A stretch of DNA of 64,000 bases from a virus. A model generated the notes under the pieces. It saw only the letters and a list, made by a program, of their open reading frames with translations, was not told the origin of the DNA and did no database searches. The DNA lies in the IMG/VR virus record IMGVR_UViG_3300033179_000001, positions 1 through 64,000 of that record. One strand, written 5' to 3'. This document shows positions 1 through 7,709 of the stretch, one piece after another. Every line of letters starts with the position of its first letter. Position 1 is the first letter of the stretch. Position numbers and translations under genes: made by a program.

Positions 1-1
1 A

Positions 2-41
2 TGCCCAAGGATCACGCGGCTCCTTGGGCATTTTCGCTTTT
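2..41 (+). terminator. Rho-independent terminator-like hairpin
   Basis: A perfect 10-bp stem (TGCCCAAGGA at 2-11 pairs with TCCTTGGGCA at 21-30) has a 9-nt loop and is followed by TTTTCGCTTTT. This is the classic form for ending a plus-strand transcript that enters from outside the window. The hairpin also lies just beyond the end of the minus-strand gene at 66-689 and could serve it too, but a T-run on that side cannot be seen. Confidence 0.75.
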
Positions 42-65
42 ATACTCTGCAGCGCATAAAATAAG

Positions 66-689
66 TTAGGCCGCGTTGCTCTCTTCGTCCGGTTCCGGCG
101 AAGGCGCATTCGGTCCCGGAACGATCGACAGCCGATGCGCAGGAGCCGGCGCGGCCGAATCAGAGAACTCCTCGTCAGAAGCTTCGGCGACGGTCGTTTC
201 CGCTACGGCGTCCTCGATATCGGTTTGGCCGTCGTCCTCACCCGAATCATCTTCACCATTGATTTCGAGCCCGCGCGCTCCGTCCGCGATGTCGGCGAGG
301 CCAAGATCGTCAACGTAGCTCAAAAGATGAGGCAGCGTGACTGACAGTTTCTCGGGATTGTCCTGCCCCATCTTCCACAGTTTTCGGACGATGCCGAACG
401 CCGCCTTGTCCAGACCGCGCGTTTCCGCCGCCTTGTCGATCAGTTCCTTTGCCGCCATCCCGATCGTCTTCTGATCGGCTGCACGCGCGCAGACCTGCTT
501 GACGAGCTTCAGCAATTCGTCGGGATTTGGCTTCTTAAACTCAGCGCCGGAGCTTTGCAAGGAGGCCGCTGGCCGTGCCGCCTTGGGTGCCTTCGCTGCG
601 CGGGGTTTCGCTCCGGTCTCTCCCTTTTCGGCTTCTCGCTTCGCCTTGGCTGCTGCCTTCTCGGCCTGAGACATTTTCGGTCGGCCCAT
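66..689 (-). CDS. Charged DNA-binding-like protein (weak GapR/DUF2312 resemblance)
   Basis: This encodes 207 aa. The start at 689 was chosen because AGAAGGA sits about 7 nt upstream of ATG; an in-frame upstream start exists but lacks such a site. The N-terminus begins MGRPKMSQAEK and is rich in Lys, Ala and Arg. The middle (about residues 55-130) is helical, and the C-terminal third is strongly acidic and low in complexity. The middle faintly recalls GapR/DUF2312-type nucleoid proteins, but I do not assign it firmly. It lies downstream of, and overlaps by 149 nt, the gene at 541-990, so the pair is probably co-transcribed away from the early operon. No enzyme motif is visible. Confidence 0.7.
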   Translation of the reverse strand: MGRPKMSQAEKAAAKAKREAEKGETGAKPRAAKAPKAARPAASLQSSGAEFKKPNPDELLKLVKQVCARAADQKTIGMAAKELIDKAAETRGLDKAAFGIVRKLWKMGQDNPEKLSVTLPHLLSYVDDLGLADIADGARGLEINGEDDSGEDDGQTDIEDAVAETTVAEASDEEFSDSAAPAPAHRLSIVPGPNAPSPEPDEESNAA

Positions 690-990
690 AGTGTTTTCCT
701 TCTGTGTGTGTGAGATCGGCGATTTCCAAATCTGGGACCGCGCCGTCCGGCCAATTTGCGGGATCATGAAACCACAATACGACCCTGTCGTAAACTCTGA
801 GGGTCACCGATCCCTGTTTATCTTGGCGTTCCCCAGCCTCGTATCTTTCGATCAGACTGGTAAAAAACCGTGAGTCTTTAACAACTTGCCTTCCGGCCGC
901 TGAAATGGTGTTTCCGGTAGCCTCGCTCCATGCGGAGGCGAGCCGAATCAGGTTTGCTTGGGCTTGGCGTTCAATGGGAATTGGCTTCAT
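541..990 (-). CDS. Putative phage regulator, overlapping the next gene
   Basis: This encodes 149 aa, with GGGATGAG just upstream of ATG at 990. Residues 1-90 look like a real folded domain: an N-terminal helix and a segment reading SRFFTSLIERYEAG, then a charged helix ending in a WF motif. This pattern occurs in small helix-turn-helix-like proteins of rhizobial phages and prophages. The last 50 residues are read over the start of the next gene in another frame and look low in complexity, so the functional part may be only the first 100 residues. It is transcribed divergently from the early operon that begins at 1089, a typical place for a regulator. The function is inferred from position and general look only. 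Confidence 0.6.
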   Translation of the reverse strand: MKPIPIERQAQANLIRLASAWSEATGNTISAAGRQVVKDSRFFTSLIERYEAGERQDKQGSVTLRVYDRVVLWFHDPANWPDGAVPDLEIADLTHTEGKHYGPTENVSGREGSSQGEARSRKGRDRSETPRSEGTQGGTASGLLAKLRR

Positions 991-1088
991 TGCTCATCCC
1001 TATAAATCAATTTTTGGGATTTGCAATATTTACCCTTGCGTTCTGTGGAAAAACCCGCCATGGTCGGATTGCAGCAGGAGATAGCACC
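991..1088. promoter_or_regulatory. Divergent intergenic region between early operon and minus-strand regulators
   Basis: This 98-nt AT-rich gap separates the starts of two divergent gene sets and so must carry, or receive, signals for both. It holds an A/T-rich core (TTTTTGGGATTTGCAATATTT) and a clear AGGAG ribosome site at its right end. No sigma-70 box pair with good spacing was convincing, so exact promoters are not placed. Confidence 0.4.
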
Positions 1089-1238
1089 ATGAATAACATT
1101 GGTTCGACGGTCGCCATTATCTATCTATTCACCCTTTTTTGGACGCAATCTGGGTGGTACCGAATTGATTGCGCTCTCGGCGAGCAAAAGGCGTGTGAAC
1201 TGATTCGCGCCGAATATTTCGCGAAGGCCAAGCCATGA
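1089..1238 (+). CDS. Small single-helix membrane protein
   Basis: This encodes 49 aa. ATG is preceded by AGGAG with 8-nt spacing, the best ribosome site in this stretch. Residues 4-22 form a hydrophobic helix (IIYLFTLFW) and the rest is short and polar with two Cys. It is the first gene of the plus-strand early operon and its TGA overlaps the next ATG as ATGA. I do not recognise a family; a small inner-membrane protein is the likely class. Confidence 0.6.
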   Translation: MNNIGSTVAIIYLFTLFWTQSGWYRIDCALGEQKACELIRAEYFAKAKP

Positions 1239-1378
1239 ACCTCCGCACCCTCCAAATCCTAGAGCACGTCCAGTCGTTCGGCTTCGGTACCGCGATCTCT
1301 GGCGTGCTCGTCATCACAATATTCTTCGGTTTGGTCTTCGGCGTCGCAACCGGCGTCGATCTCATTGGATGGGACTAA
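1235..1378 (+). CDS. Small membrane protein
   Basis: This encodes 47 aa, starting in an ATGA overlap with the gene before. Residues 16-42 are hydrophobic and Gly-rich (GFGTAISGVLVITIFFGLVFG), consistent with one transmembrane helix. No conserved motif is seen. It overlaps nothing on its 3' side: the beta-helix gene starts 4 nt later. The function is unknown. Confidence 0.55.
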   Translation: MNLRTLQILEHVQSFGFGTAISGVLVITIFFGLVFGVATGVDLIGWD

Positions 1379-1382
1379 AATC

Positions 1383-2027
1383 ATGGCAAAATATGAATTT
1401 ACTGGCGAAACCAAGATCGAATTTGGAATCAAATTCAATCGTATCCGTGCAGTCGTTGCGATTGCCGCTTTAGGCATTGCCGCTGGCGATCTTGGAGGAT
1501 GGGTTGAGAAGGAAAGCAACCTTTCTCAGGTCTCCGGCGACGCTTGGGTCTCCGGCAACGCTCAGGTCTCCGGCAACGCTCAGGTCTACGGCGACGCTCA
1601 GGTCTCCGGCGACGCTTGGGTCTACGGCAACGCTCGGGTCTACGGCGACGCTTGGGTCTACGGCAACGCTCGGGTCTACGACGACGCTCGGGTCTACGAC
1701 GACGCTCGGGTCTACGACGACGCTCAGGTCTACGGCAACGCTCGGGTCTCCGGCGACGCTTGGGTCTACGACGACGCTCAGGTCTACGGCAACGCTCGGG
1801 TCTCCGTTCCGATCATCGCCGCCACCCGAACGGACGGCTATACGTTCGTGGTTGTTCAGACTGCCGATAAGATGCCGCGTATCATCGCTGGCTGCCGATA
1901 TTTCACGTTTGAACAGGCTCGCGATCATTGGAAGGATCGCGAAGGCCCCAAAAACCTACGTGATGAATCGATCGCACTCGTGGATCATCTGGAGCGGATG
2001 GCAAAGATTCATGGGTGGCTCAAATGA
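1383..2027 (+). CDS. YdcK-like left-handed beta-helix protein with hexapeptide repeats
   Basis: This encodes 214 aa from ATG at 1383 (MAKYEF), chosen over an upstream in-frame ATG that lies inside the previous gene. Residues 50-142 are about 15 near-identical six-residue repeats of the type VYGDAR/VSGNAQ, a pattern that folds as a triangular left-handed beta-helix. The C-terminal 70 residues (IAGCRYFTFEQARDHW and onward) match the tail seen in YdcK-like phage and bacterial proteins. Such proteins are common in temperate and lytic phages, but their role is not established; binding a host partner through the stacked surface is an inference. The repeats are almost identical at DNA level, so copy number may vary. 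Confidence 0.8.
   Translation: MAKYEFTGETKIEFGIKFNRIRAVVAIAALGIAAGDLGGWVEKESNLSQVSGDAWVSGNAQVSGNAQVYGDAQVSGDAWVYGNARVYGDAWVYGNARVYDDARVYDDARVYDDAQVYGNARVSGDAWVYDDAQVYGNARVSVPIIAATRTDGYTFVVVQTADKMPRIIAGCRYFTFEQARDHWKDREGPKNLRDESIALVDHLERMAKIHGWLK
1529..1806 (+). repeat. Tandem 18-bp coding repeat
   Basis: About 15 copies of an 18-bp unit close to GTCTACGGCGACGCTCGG lie inside the beta-helix gene. Codons as well as residues are conserved between units, which points to recent expansion or ongoing slippage rather than old divergence. Confidence 0.9.
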
Positions 2028-2113
2028 ACATCGAAATCCCGCTTTGGTTCTGTCTTCCCAGCTTCGCGGCTTGCGCGATCCTTGGATATCTCGCAGGAGG
2101 GTTTCCGCTGTGA
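2024..2113 (+). CDS. 29-aa membrane microprotein
   Basis: ATG overlaps the previous stop as ATGA, and TGA overlaps a GTG that could start the next gene. The peptide starts MNIEIPLWFCLP and is hydrophobic nearly throughout, compatible with one short membrane helix. Only the coupling and composition support it, so it is a weak call. Confidence 0.4.
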   Translation: MNIEIPLWFCLPSFAACAILGYLAGGFPL

Positions 2114-2169
2114 CCCGCATCTCTCACCGAGTCCCCCACCACGAAATACTTGAGGCCGGAGAAAGGCAT

Positions 2170-2499
2170 ATGACGATGGAACTGGACCATACAGATTTGC
2201 CATGGAAATGGCACAGCCGAATCGAGGACGGTTTACAGACCGGTTCAATTTATTCTGAACCGCGCCAAGGTCATGCTTATTCTGTCGCTGTTGCGCCGAA
2301 ATATCAAACTCCAGAGCAATGGAAGGCCGACGCCGAGTTCATCATCAAGGCAGCCGAGAATCATTCTGCTTTGATATTGGCACTGCAGGATATCGCCGCC
2401 CGCGCTCGGTTCGAATTGGAACATCCGACAGAACTGCGCGATACGGCATTTTCGCTGATCGAGAAAACTGCACTCAAAGCCTTGGAGAAAATCAAATGA
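2170..2499 (+). CDS. Hypothetical phage protein
   Basis: This encodes 109 aa. ATG at 2170 follows GGAGAAAGG closely; a second ATG at 2176 has better spacing, and a GTG at 2110 is also possible. The segment EQWKADAEFIIKAAENHSALILAL resembles small phage proteins of unknown function that carry an ADA-FI-A-NH-AL-AL pattern. No catalytic motif is seen. Its TGA overlaps the next ATG. Confidence 0.65.
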   Translation: MTMELDHTDLPWKWHSRIEDGLQTGSIYSEPRQGHAYSVAVAPKYQTPEQWKADAEFIIKAAENHSALILALQDIAARARFELEHPTELRDTAFSLIEKTALKALEKIK

Positions 2500-2804
2500 A
2501 CTACCGGAAAGGCGACAAAGTTTCCGTTCTCGGAATCGTCAAGCACAATCAGAACGAAGACAAGAACATTTTCGTCGATGTCATCGGCTCCCACGAGACG
2601 CTTTGGCTGGAGCCGAAGGACATGACCTTGGTCGCACCTATGTTCGAGGTCGGCGACGAGTGTCAGTGGGGCGGTACCGGTGAAAGTCTCGGTATCGGCA
2701 CCGTTCTCGCCATCAGCGACGGCCATGCATGGATTGATCGCGGCGGCGGGGATTACTGCACCCGCATGCTTACGACAATCGAAAGGGTCGATTCCGATGA
2801 CTGA
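2496..2804 (+). CDS. Hypothetical small beta-rich protein
   Basis: This encodes 102 aa, beginning in ATGA overlap. The first half (GDKVSVLGIVKHNQ) and the second half (FEVGDECQWGG..GTVLAIS..HAWI) both read like small SH3/KOW-type beta barrels with alternating hydrophobic residues. I know of no named family. It overlaps the next start by 8 nt. Confidence 0.65.
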   Translation: MNYRKGDKVSVLGIVKHNQNEDKNIFVDVIGSHETLWLEPKDMTLVAPMFEVGDECQWGGTGESLGIGTVLAISDGHAWIDRGGGDYCTRMLTTIERVDSDD

Positions 2805-3798
2805 TCGATACGTCTTTTGGCGCGACTCGCTTGCCGGCCTCAAGCCTCAAATCACGAACGAACACCCGATGCCGGGATTCTACCGCATGAAGCGGGGAAC
2901 CGGATGGGTTCCAGTCGCCGTATGGCCACTCGGTCCAAGCGCCGGAATGGCGAGTCTTGGCTTCAAGATCGGTCACGAAAAGGTCGGCGCAGATATCGGA
3001 ACCGAGCGATGGCCTTGGTACGCCGCCCATCCGATCACCGAGGATGTCTACCGCGCGGTAGCGGAGCGCGGCGAACAATGGCCCGACGAAGACGCGACCG
3101 TCGCCGCCATCCTTGCAACGAATCACGTCCCAGCCGCAACACAGGCGGCTCCTGATGCAACAAAATCGCCGGCCGATCCTGTCGACGAGATGCGCGAGCA
3201 GATCGCCGTCGCACTCCGAGGCGTTCCGACATACGCCAAAATTGAGAGCGAGGATGCCAACGCAGCGGCGACCGGGTTGCGGAACCTGCTCAACGAACTC
3301 GCTGGCGATGCCGACAAGGCGCGCGTAGCCGAAAAGGAACCCTTCCTGGAGGGTGGCCGCAAGGTCGATGCGAAATACAAAAAACTGATCGACTCGGCCA
3401 AAGCTGGCGCGCTGGAGATCAAGAAGGCCCGCGATGTTTACGAAGACATGAAGCGCGAGGCTGCCCGACAAGCCGCATTGCGCGCGGCCGAAGAACAGCG
3501 ACGAATCGATGAGGAAGCCGCACACCGCGACATTTCCGAACCGATTCCAGTCGTGCAATCCAAATCCAATCTCCCGCCGCCGGCAGCGCAAATCCGCCCA
3601 ACCTATGGCCGTGCCGCGAACGTTGGAACCAAGATGGTCGTTACCGCCGTCGATTGGGACAAGATGATTGCCGCGCTCAAGCCACGCCCGGAATGGCCGA
3701 TCGTGGAGGATTTCCTGCGCGAGATGGCGCAAAAATTGGCAAACAAGGGCATCGTCCTGGATGGCGTGACGACGCGCGAGGCAGCCGATACAAAATAG
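2797..3798 (+). CDS. Phage protein with coiled-coil middle, upstream of the recombination genes
   Basis: This encodes 333 aa. ATG at 2797 gives an 8-nt overlap with the gene before. Residues 1-110 form a domain rich in Trp and Pro (YVFWRDSLAGL, PGFYRMK). Residues 135-245 are charged helices likely to coil (DADKARVAEKEPFLEGGRKVDAKYKKL). The C-terminal 55 residues (VTAVDWDKMIAALKPRPEWPIVEDFLREMAQKLA) form a separate small domain. The central and C-terminal parts recall proteins that accompany phage single-strand annealing systems, which fits its place upstream of Bet/RecT, but the role is inferred. It ends in TAG embedded in the next gene's TAGGAGG ribosome site. Confidence 0.7.
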   Translation: MTDRYVFWRDSLAGLKPQITNEHPMPGFYRMKRGTGWVPVAVWPLGPSAGMASLGFKIGHEKVGADIGTERWPWYAAHPITEDVYRAVAERGEQWPDEDATVAAILATNHVPAATQAAPDATKSPADPVDEMREQIAVALRGVPTYAKIESEDANAAATGLRNLLNELAGDADKARVAEKEPFLEGGRKVDAKYKKLIDSAKAGALEIKKARDVYEDMKREAARQAALRAAEEQRRIDEEAAHRDISEPIPVVQSKSNLPPPAAQIRPTYGRAANVGTKMVVTAVDWDKMIAALKPRPEWPIVEDFLREMAQKLANKGIVLDGVTTREAADTK

Positions 3799-3807
3799 GA
3801 GGAATGC

Positions 3808-4197
3808 ATGGGAATATCATCAGACGGAATACTTTATTTCGGATTCGAAGTTGGGGGCGAGGATGAGCCGCCGCAATGGATGGAAGATTTCGAGGATTTT
3901 GACGATTTCATCTGCGCCAAAGCTGGTCTGCCGATCAATGCCAAATACGAAAAGCGAAAGCCAGTGATTGAGGCTTGTCCGGCAGATTTACAGCAGTTTT
4001 GCTCTTACGAATACCCCATGTATATCCTTGGAGTTCGTGGCGCAGAACATCGTGTCGCGCGAGGCTTTACCAAGGAAATCAACGTAGCCGAGCTTGCGGT
4101 GGATCAAGCCAAGATCGACGCCTTCAAGGCGTGGTGCGAGGCGAACGATATCGAATGGCAAGAGCCGAAATGGCTTCTTTGCAGCATGTATGGATAG
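3808..4197 (+). CDS. Conserved phage protein of unknown function
   Basis: This encodes 129 aa. TAGGAGG lies 5 nt before ATG, overlapping the previous stop. The opening MGISSDGILYFGFEVG, the acidic EDFDDFICAKAGLP segment and the CPADLQQFCSYEYPMYIL core form a pattern I recognise from many phage early regions, where it has no assigned function. It ends in TAG, again inside the ribosome site of the next gene. Confidence 0.75.
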   Translation: MGISSDGILYFGFEVGGEDEPPQWMEDFEDFDDFICAKAGLPINAKYEKRKPVIEACPADLQQFCSYEYPMYILGVRGAEHRVARGFTKEINVAELAVDQAKIDAFKAWCEANDIEWQEPKWLLCSMYG

Positions 4198-4206
4198 GAG
4201 GCTCCC

Positions 4207-4710
4207 TTGCGCCACATTTTCATAAACGTCATCGCCAATGGGCAGGTGGATTTCAAGAGCCCATATACCGCCGCCCATCAGCCTAGCATCCGCGAATGCG
4301 CCATGATCGGAACCGATTCCGAGGACGATTCGTTTCGGCTTGAAATGACGGAGCCGAGCGGTTTCAACCTCAATGTCTACAGCAACTTGATCGGGGCCGG
4401 AGCGGTTGTCGTCGGTCATTCGGTCGAATTTCACCACGGTTATTTGCGCGCCGCGATGATCCCTATGGGCCTCGATCCATGCGATAATCGCGTCAAAACT
4501 ATCTGCACAATGCTGTCACTCGCCGATGTCGGCGTGAAGTCAGGAGGCCGGAAAGGCTGGCCCAAGTTCCAGGAGGCGTGCGATTACTTCCACATCACGC
4601 GAGCCGGCACAGAATCAGCCGAAGACAACGCACGCTGCCTCCTGCAGGTTTTCCGAGGAATGGAGAATATCGGCGTGGTGCCAGAGGTGCGGGTCTGGAA
4701 AGAACGATAA
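4207..4710 (+). CDS. DnaQ/RNase T-like exonuclease, degenerate active site
   Basis: This encodes 167 aa. The start is TTG: AGGAGG lies exactly 5 nt upstream and no ATG fits. The chain shows the later motifs of DEDD exonucleases (VVVGHSVEFHHGYLRAA, KWP-like RKGWPKFQEAC, then ESAEDNARCLLQVF), but the usual N-terminal DxE motif is absent. The Exo II Asp is replaced by Glu, and the final HxAxxD is altered to SAED. Placement directly before the annealing protein suggests a recombination or processing partner, possibly with structural rather than catalytic function. Confidence 0.65.
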   Translation: MRHIFINVIANGQVDFKSPYTAAHQPSIRECAMIGTDSEDDSFRLEMTEPSGFNLNVYSNLIGAGAVVVGHSVEFHHGYLRAAMIPMGLDPCDNRVKTICTMLSLADVGVKSGGRKGWPKFQEACDYFHITRAGTESAEDNARCLLQVFRGMENIGVVPEVRVWKER

Positions 4711-4715
4711 TATCC

Positions 4716-4774
4716 GGCGAGGCCCGGCAAGCCATGGCTGGGTAAGGTGATGTCGGGCAAGGTATGGCGTGGCT
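4716..4774 (+). repeat. Imperfect GGCAAG-type short repeats upstream of recT-like gene
   Basis: This short non-coding gap holds several imperfect copies of a GGCAAGnnATGGC unit. Similar purine-rich degenerate repeats often occur in leader regions of phage early operons. Their role is unknown; an attenuator or a slippage relic is possible. Confidence 0.45.
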
Positions 4775-4839
4775 CAAAATAGATGTTGCAATCGCGTGTA
4801 TTTTCCCGCATATTTCTGACCGCAGCAGGAGATTGATTT

Positions 4840-5994
4840 ATGAACGCCACCGCCAATTTACCCGCGAGACAGGCGGCGAATGCTGTCGCTGCATTCGATG
4901 ACTCCCAGATCGATCTCATCAAACGCACAATCTGCAAAGGTGCTACCGACGACGAATTGCAGATGTTCCTGCATCAGGCCAAGCGAACCGGCCTTGATCC
5001 TTTTGCGCGTCAAATCTATGCCGTCAAGCGTTGGGATGCCCAAGCGCAACGCGAGGTTATGGGAGTTCAGACCAGCATTGATGGCTTTCGCCTGATCGCC
5101 GAACGCACGGGAAAATATGCCGGTCAAGTCGGTCCATTCTGGTGCGGAAAAGATGGAATCTGGACTGATGTCTGGCTCGACGACGCGCCCCCGGTAGCGG
5201 CCAAGATTGGTGCCCTTCGCCATGACTTCAAAGAAGTATGCTGGGGCGTAGCGCGCTACAAATCGTATGTGCAAACCAAGCGAGGCGGTGAAACCACGAG
5301 CATGTGGGTCAAGATGGCTGACATCATGATCGCGAAATGCGCTGAAGCGCTGGCGCTGCGGAAGGCATTTCCACAGGAACTCAGTGGCCTCTATACCTCC
5401 GATGAAATGGGGCAGGCCACGACTGCAACTGATCACGAGCAGCGCGTCCCAAGCCCATCTGAAGCGCAACAAATCGATAAGTCAACACCAGAGACAACCG
5501 CCGCACCGAAGCATCAAAAGCCGCGCACCATCGTCCCCGAGGAGAAGGACACGTTCGAGAAGTGGACGGCTCGATATCTGGCCGGTTTGGAAGGCGCAAA
5601 ATCCATCGCCGAATTGATGGAATGGGACAATCTCAACGATGAGCCACTTGGCACGATCAGCAATAAATCATCGGCGCATTACAGTAAGATCATGAACCGG
5701 TTCGAGGAACTGAAAGCCAAACTCCAGCGCGATTCGATTTCGACTGGCGTTCCAAGTCCGCAGAAATCAGCGCCGGTAGCGTCCGATCGCCCCACCGGTA
5801 TGCCTGATCCAGTCAAGGAGCCGGATGCATTTCTCAAATGGGCTGATGGCCAGATGACCGTCATCGATAATGCGGACCATCTCATTTCGGTGTTCGAATC
5901 GATAGATGCTCACACAGATGGCATGTTCCCATCTGATCTGGACGAATTTCAGGGCCTTCTGAAGAAGCATAATAAGCGTCTTGGGGCAGACTGA
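4840..5994 (+). CDS. Bet/RecT-family single-strand annealing protein
   Basis: This encodes 384 aa, with AGGAG upstream of ATG. Residues 20-190 carry the Bet/RecT core: IDLIKRTICKGATDDELQMFL, RTGLDPFARQIYAVKRW, GVQTSIDGFRLIAERTGKYAGQ, then KMADIMIAKCAEALALRKAFP. This family anneals complementary single strands and drives phage recombination, normally with an exonuclease partner. The C-terminal half is a variable, charged extension that is longer than in lambda Beta (261 aa). A DnaQ-like gene precedes it; no lambda Exo-type nuclease is seen. Confidence 0.93.
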   Translation: MNATANLPARQAANAVAAFDDSQIDLIKRTICKGATDDELQMFLHQAKRTGLDPFARQIYAVKRWDAQAQREVMGVQTSIDGFRLIAERTGKYAGQVGPFWCGKDGIWTDVWLDDAPPVAAKIGALRHDFKEVCWGVARYKSYVQTKRGGETTSMWVKMADIMIAKCAEALALRKAFPQELSGLYTSDEMGQATTATDHEQRVPSPSEAQQIDKSTPETTAAPKHQKPRTIVPEEKDTFEKWTARYLAGLEGAKSIAELMEWDNLNDEPLGTISNKSSAHYSKIMNRFEELKAKLQRDSISTGVPSPQKSAPVASDRPTGMPDPVKEPDAFLKWADGQMTVIDNADHLISVFESIDAHTDGMFPSDLDEFQGLLKKHNKRLGAD

Positions 5995-6923
5995 TGGATG
6001 AACTCCACATGGTCCGTGAGGGTAATCACCTTGTTCCGGTCGACGAGATGTCGGCGGAGGAACTAGCGAAATTGCCCTTGCGTCAACAGGTGCTCGTTAA
6101 GGTCACGATGCCAAGGAATTTGCGCCAGCATCGATTAGCTTGGGCCTTAGCCACGAAAGTAGCTGAAGCCTGCGACTGGTTACACGATCGCGAAGACGCT
6201 ATGGATTGGCTCAAAATCAAGGCTCGACACGTTCGCTATATCCACGATCACCGCAATGGCGAAACGCAAATTGTGCCAAAGTCGATTCGTTTCGCAGCAT
6301 TAGATCAGACTGGTTTTGATCGCGTATTTCGAAGAATGGTTTATGTGACTATGTCCGAGATCATTCCCGGTCTTGATGAGGCGGCCTTACGTGCCGAGAT
6401 CGAATCCATGGTTGGTATCGATCCTGGTCCTCCACCCGAGCCAGAACAGCCCAAACGTCGGCGGCGCACGCGCCCTGGATTGCCCGACCCGGTTTCCATA
6501 ATTCCGGCCATCGAGCCGGTAAATGCCGGTGATAATCCCGCCGGCCCGGCTGCGTCCGAGGAGCCGCCTCCAGAGACGCAGCCAACCACCAATTCCAATC
6601 CGGCCCCAGAGCCGGTAACCGAGCCGAAGGACCCTAGCCCCGGGCTTTCGGCGCAGCCTGTCCCGCCGCCCCCTCCTCCTGCCCCCAAGGCGGGACAGGC
6701 TGCATTACCTATCGACTTCCCGACATGGAAGGATTTCGCGCTCTCATGGATCGCGGCCGATCGCGATGATACCGAGAAAACGGACCAAGACATGATGATC
6801 CGTTGGAATCGAGAGCGGTCCTTACGCAACAAATGCGGCGTGACCGATGCCGAGCGCCAGCCGATTTTCGAGGTGTACACCGCTGCGGTTGAGGAAAAGC
6901 AGAAGCGAGGGAAACCGTTATGA
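5994..6923 (+). CDS. DUF1367-like protein with Pro-rich linker and C-terminal domain
   Basis: This encodes 309 aa; ATG overlaps the previous TGA by one base. Residues 1-135 (PRNLRQHRLAWALATKVAE, VPKSIRFAALDQTGFDRVFRRMV) match the pattern of DUF1367 phage proteins, which accompany recombination genes but have no proven function. Residues 140-235 are an extended Pro/Ala/Glu-rich linker. The last 75 residues (FPTWKDFALSWIAADRD..) form a separate helical domain. The linker suggests a two-partner adaptor. Confidence 0.75.
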   Translation: MDELHMVREGNHLVPVDEMSAEELAKLPLRQQVLVKVTMPRNLRQHRLAWALATKVAEACDWLHDREDAMDWLKIKARHVRYIHDHRNGETQIVPKSIRFAALDQTGFDRVFRRMVYVTMSEIIPGLDEAALRAEIESMVGIDPGPPPEPEQPKRRRRTRPGLPDPVSIIPAIEPVNAGDNPAGPAASEEPPPETQPTTNSNPAPEPVTEPKDPSPGLSAQPVPPPPPPAPKAGQAALPIDFPTWKDFALSWIAADRDDTEKTDQDMMIRWNRERSLRNKCGVTDAERQPIFEVYTAAVEEKQKRGKPL

Positions 6924-7171
6924 GCGATATGGTGGAGCGGATAGCGAAGGCTCTCCGAGAGAGTGATATTGACCACGGACATGCAGATGAAGGCACAGAA
7001 TTAGGGAGTTATTTTGCTCCGGCCCGCGCCGCGATCGAAGCGATGCGGGAACCCACCGAATCTATGTGGGATGCTGCAACTAAAGCCGCCGAGCGAGACG
7101 AAGCACACATGAGCACCTATCATTGCGTTGGCGAGGCTTACCGCGCTGCAATAGACGAAGCCCTGAAATGA
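6920..7171 (+). CDS. Hypothetical small phage protein
   Basis: This encodes 83 aa, coupled by ATGA overlap at both ends. It reads SDMVERIAKALRESD...IEAMREPTESMWDAA..YRAAIDEAL, a helical pattern that I know from many small phage proteins without function. Its composition matches its neighbours. Confidence 0.7.
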   Translation: MSDMVERIAKALRESDIDHGHADEGTELGSYFAPARAAIEAMREPTESMWDAATKAAERDEAHMSTYHCVGEAYRAAIDEALK

Positions 7172-7323
7172 CCATTCCCCAGCAAATCGAGCGCACTCGG
7201 GCGCAACTCCGCTCGACCAAGCCGCGCGCCGCCCGCCGTACCGTGTTGCAATCGCGGTTGTGCGTGCTCATGGTCAAGCAATTGCGCCATGAGATTCGAT
7301 CGCATCGGAAATCCAAGCGATGA
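7168..7323 (+). CDS. Basic 51-aa protein
   Basis: It starts in ATGA overlap and is very rich in Arg, Gln and Lys (ERTRAQLRSTKPRAARRTVLQSR), with a predicted net positive charge. A nucleic-acid contact is plausible but not shown. Its TGA overlaps the next ATG. Confidence 0.55.
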   Translation: MTIPQQIERTRAQLRSTKPRAARRTVLQSRLCVLMVKQLRHEIRSHRKSKR

Positions 7324-7709
7324 GCGAAGCCGCGCTGATCCGAGAACTGGAGGCGATGCTTTTCGATCCGAATTACGATCCGATCGCCGCTATCGTAGAG
7401 GGCGAGAAAAAGCACGGTTTCCATGTTGTCCGCCCCGGGGACAAACCATGGTTCCTGGCTAAGGACTGGAAGGCTGAATCAGTCGCCTCAATCGATAGGG
7501 ACACGGTTCGGCTTGTCCTCATACATGCCAAGCGAGAGGGTAAGGGCGCATTCACACGGACGGTAAAGGCCATCGAGGATGCAGGGCTATTGCCTACCGT
7601 CATTGAGCCTATGCGCGGATTCGCCGAGACATTGAGACGGCGAGGTTGGCGCGGCAAGCAAACGGGGCGGACTTTCGAAACGCGCGAGACGGTTTGGCGG
7701 CCGAAATGA
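7320..7709 (+). CDS. Hypothetical protein
   Basis: This encodes 129 aa. The body is helical with a basic tail (LRRRGWRGKQTGRTF). No recognised family. Gene order and coupled overlaps on both sides support it as a real member of the early operon. Confidence 0.65.
   Translation: MSEAALIRELEAMLFDPNYDPIAAIVEGEKKHGFHVVRPGDKPWFLAKDWKAESVASIDRDTVRLVLIHAKREGKGAFTRTVKAIEDAGLLPTVIEPMRGFAETLRRRGWRGKQTGRTFETRETVWRPK

Noticed and set aside
1529-1806. CRISPR-like direct repeats
   Set aside because: The 18-bp units are contiguous, in frame and encode a six-residue beta-helix repeat; there are no spacers.
1470-1928. Long antisense reading frame rich in VAVDPSV repeats
   Set aside because: It is the complement of the beta-helix repeats; its repeat pattern is only a mirror of the coding strand.
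2770-3732. 320-aa antisense frame opposite the coiled-coil early gene
   Set aside because: It lacks a ribosome site and mirrors GC-rich codons of the coupled plus-strand gene.
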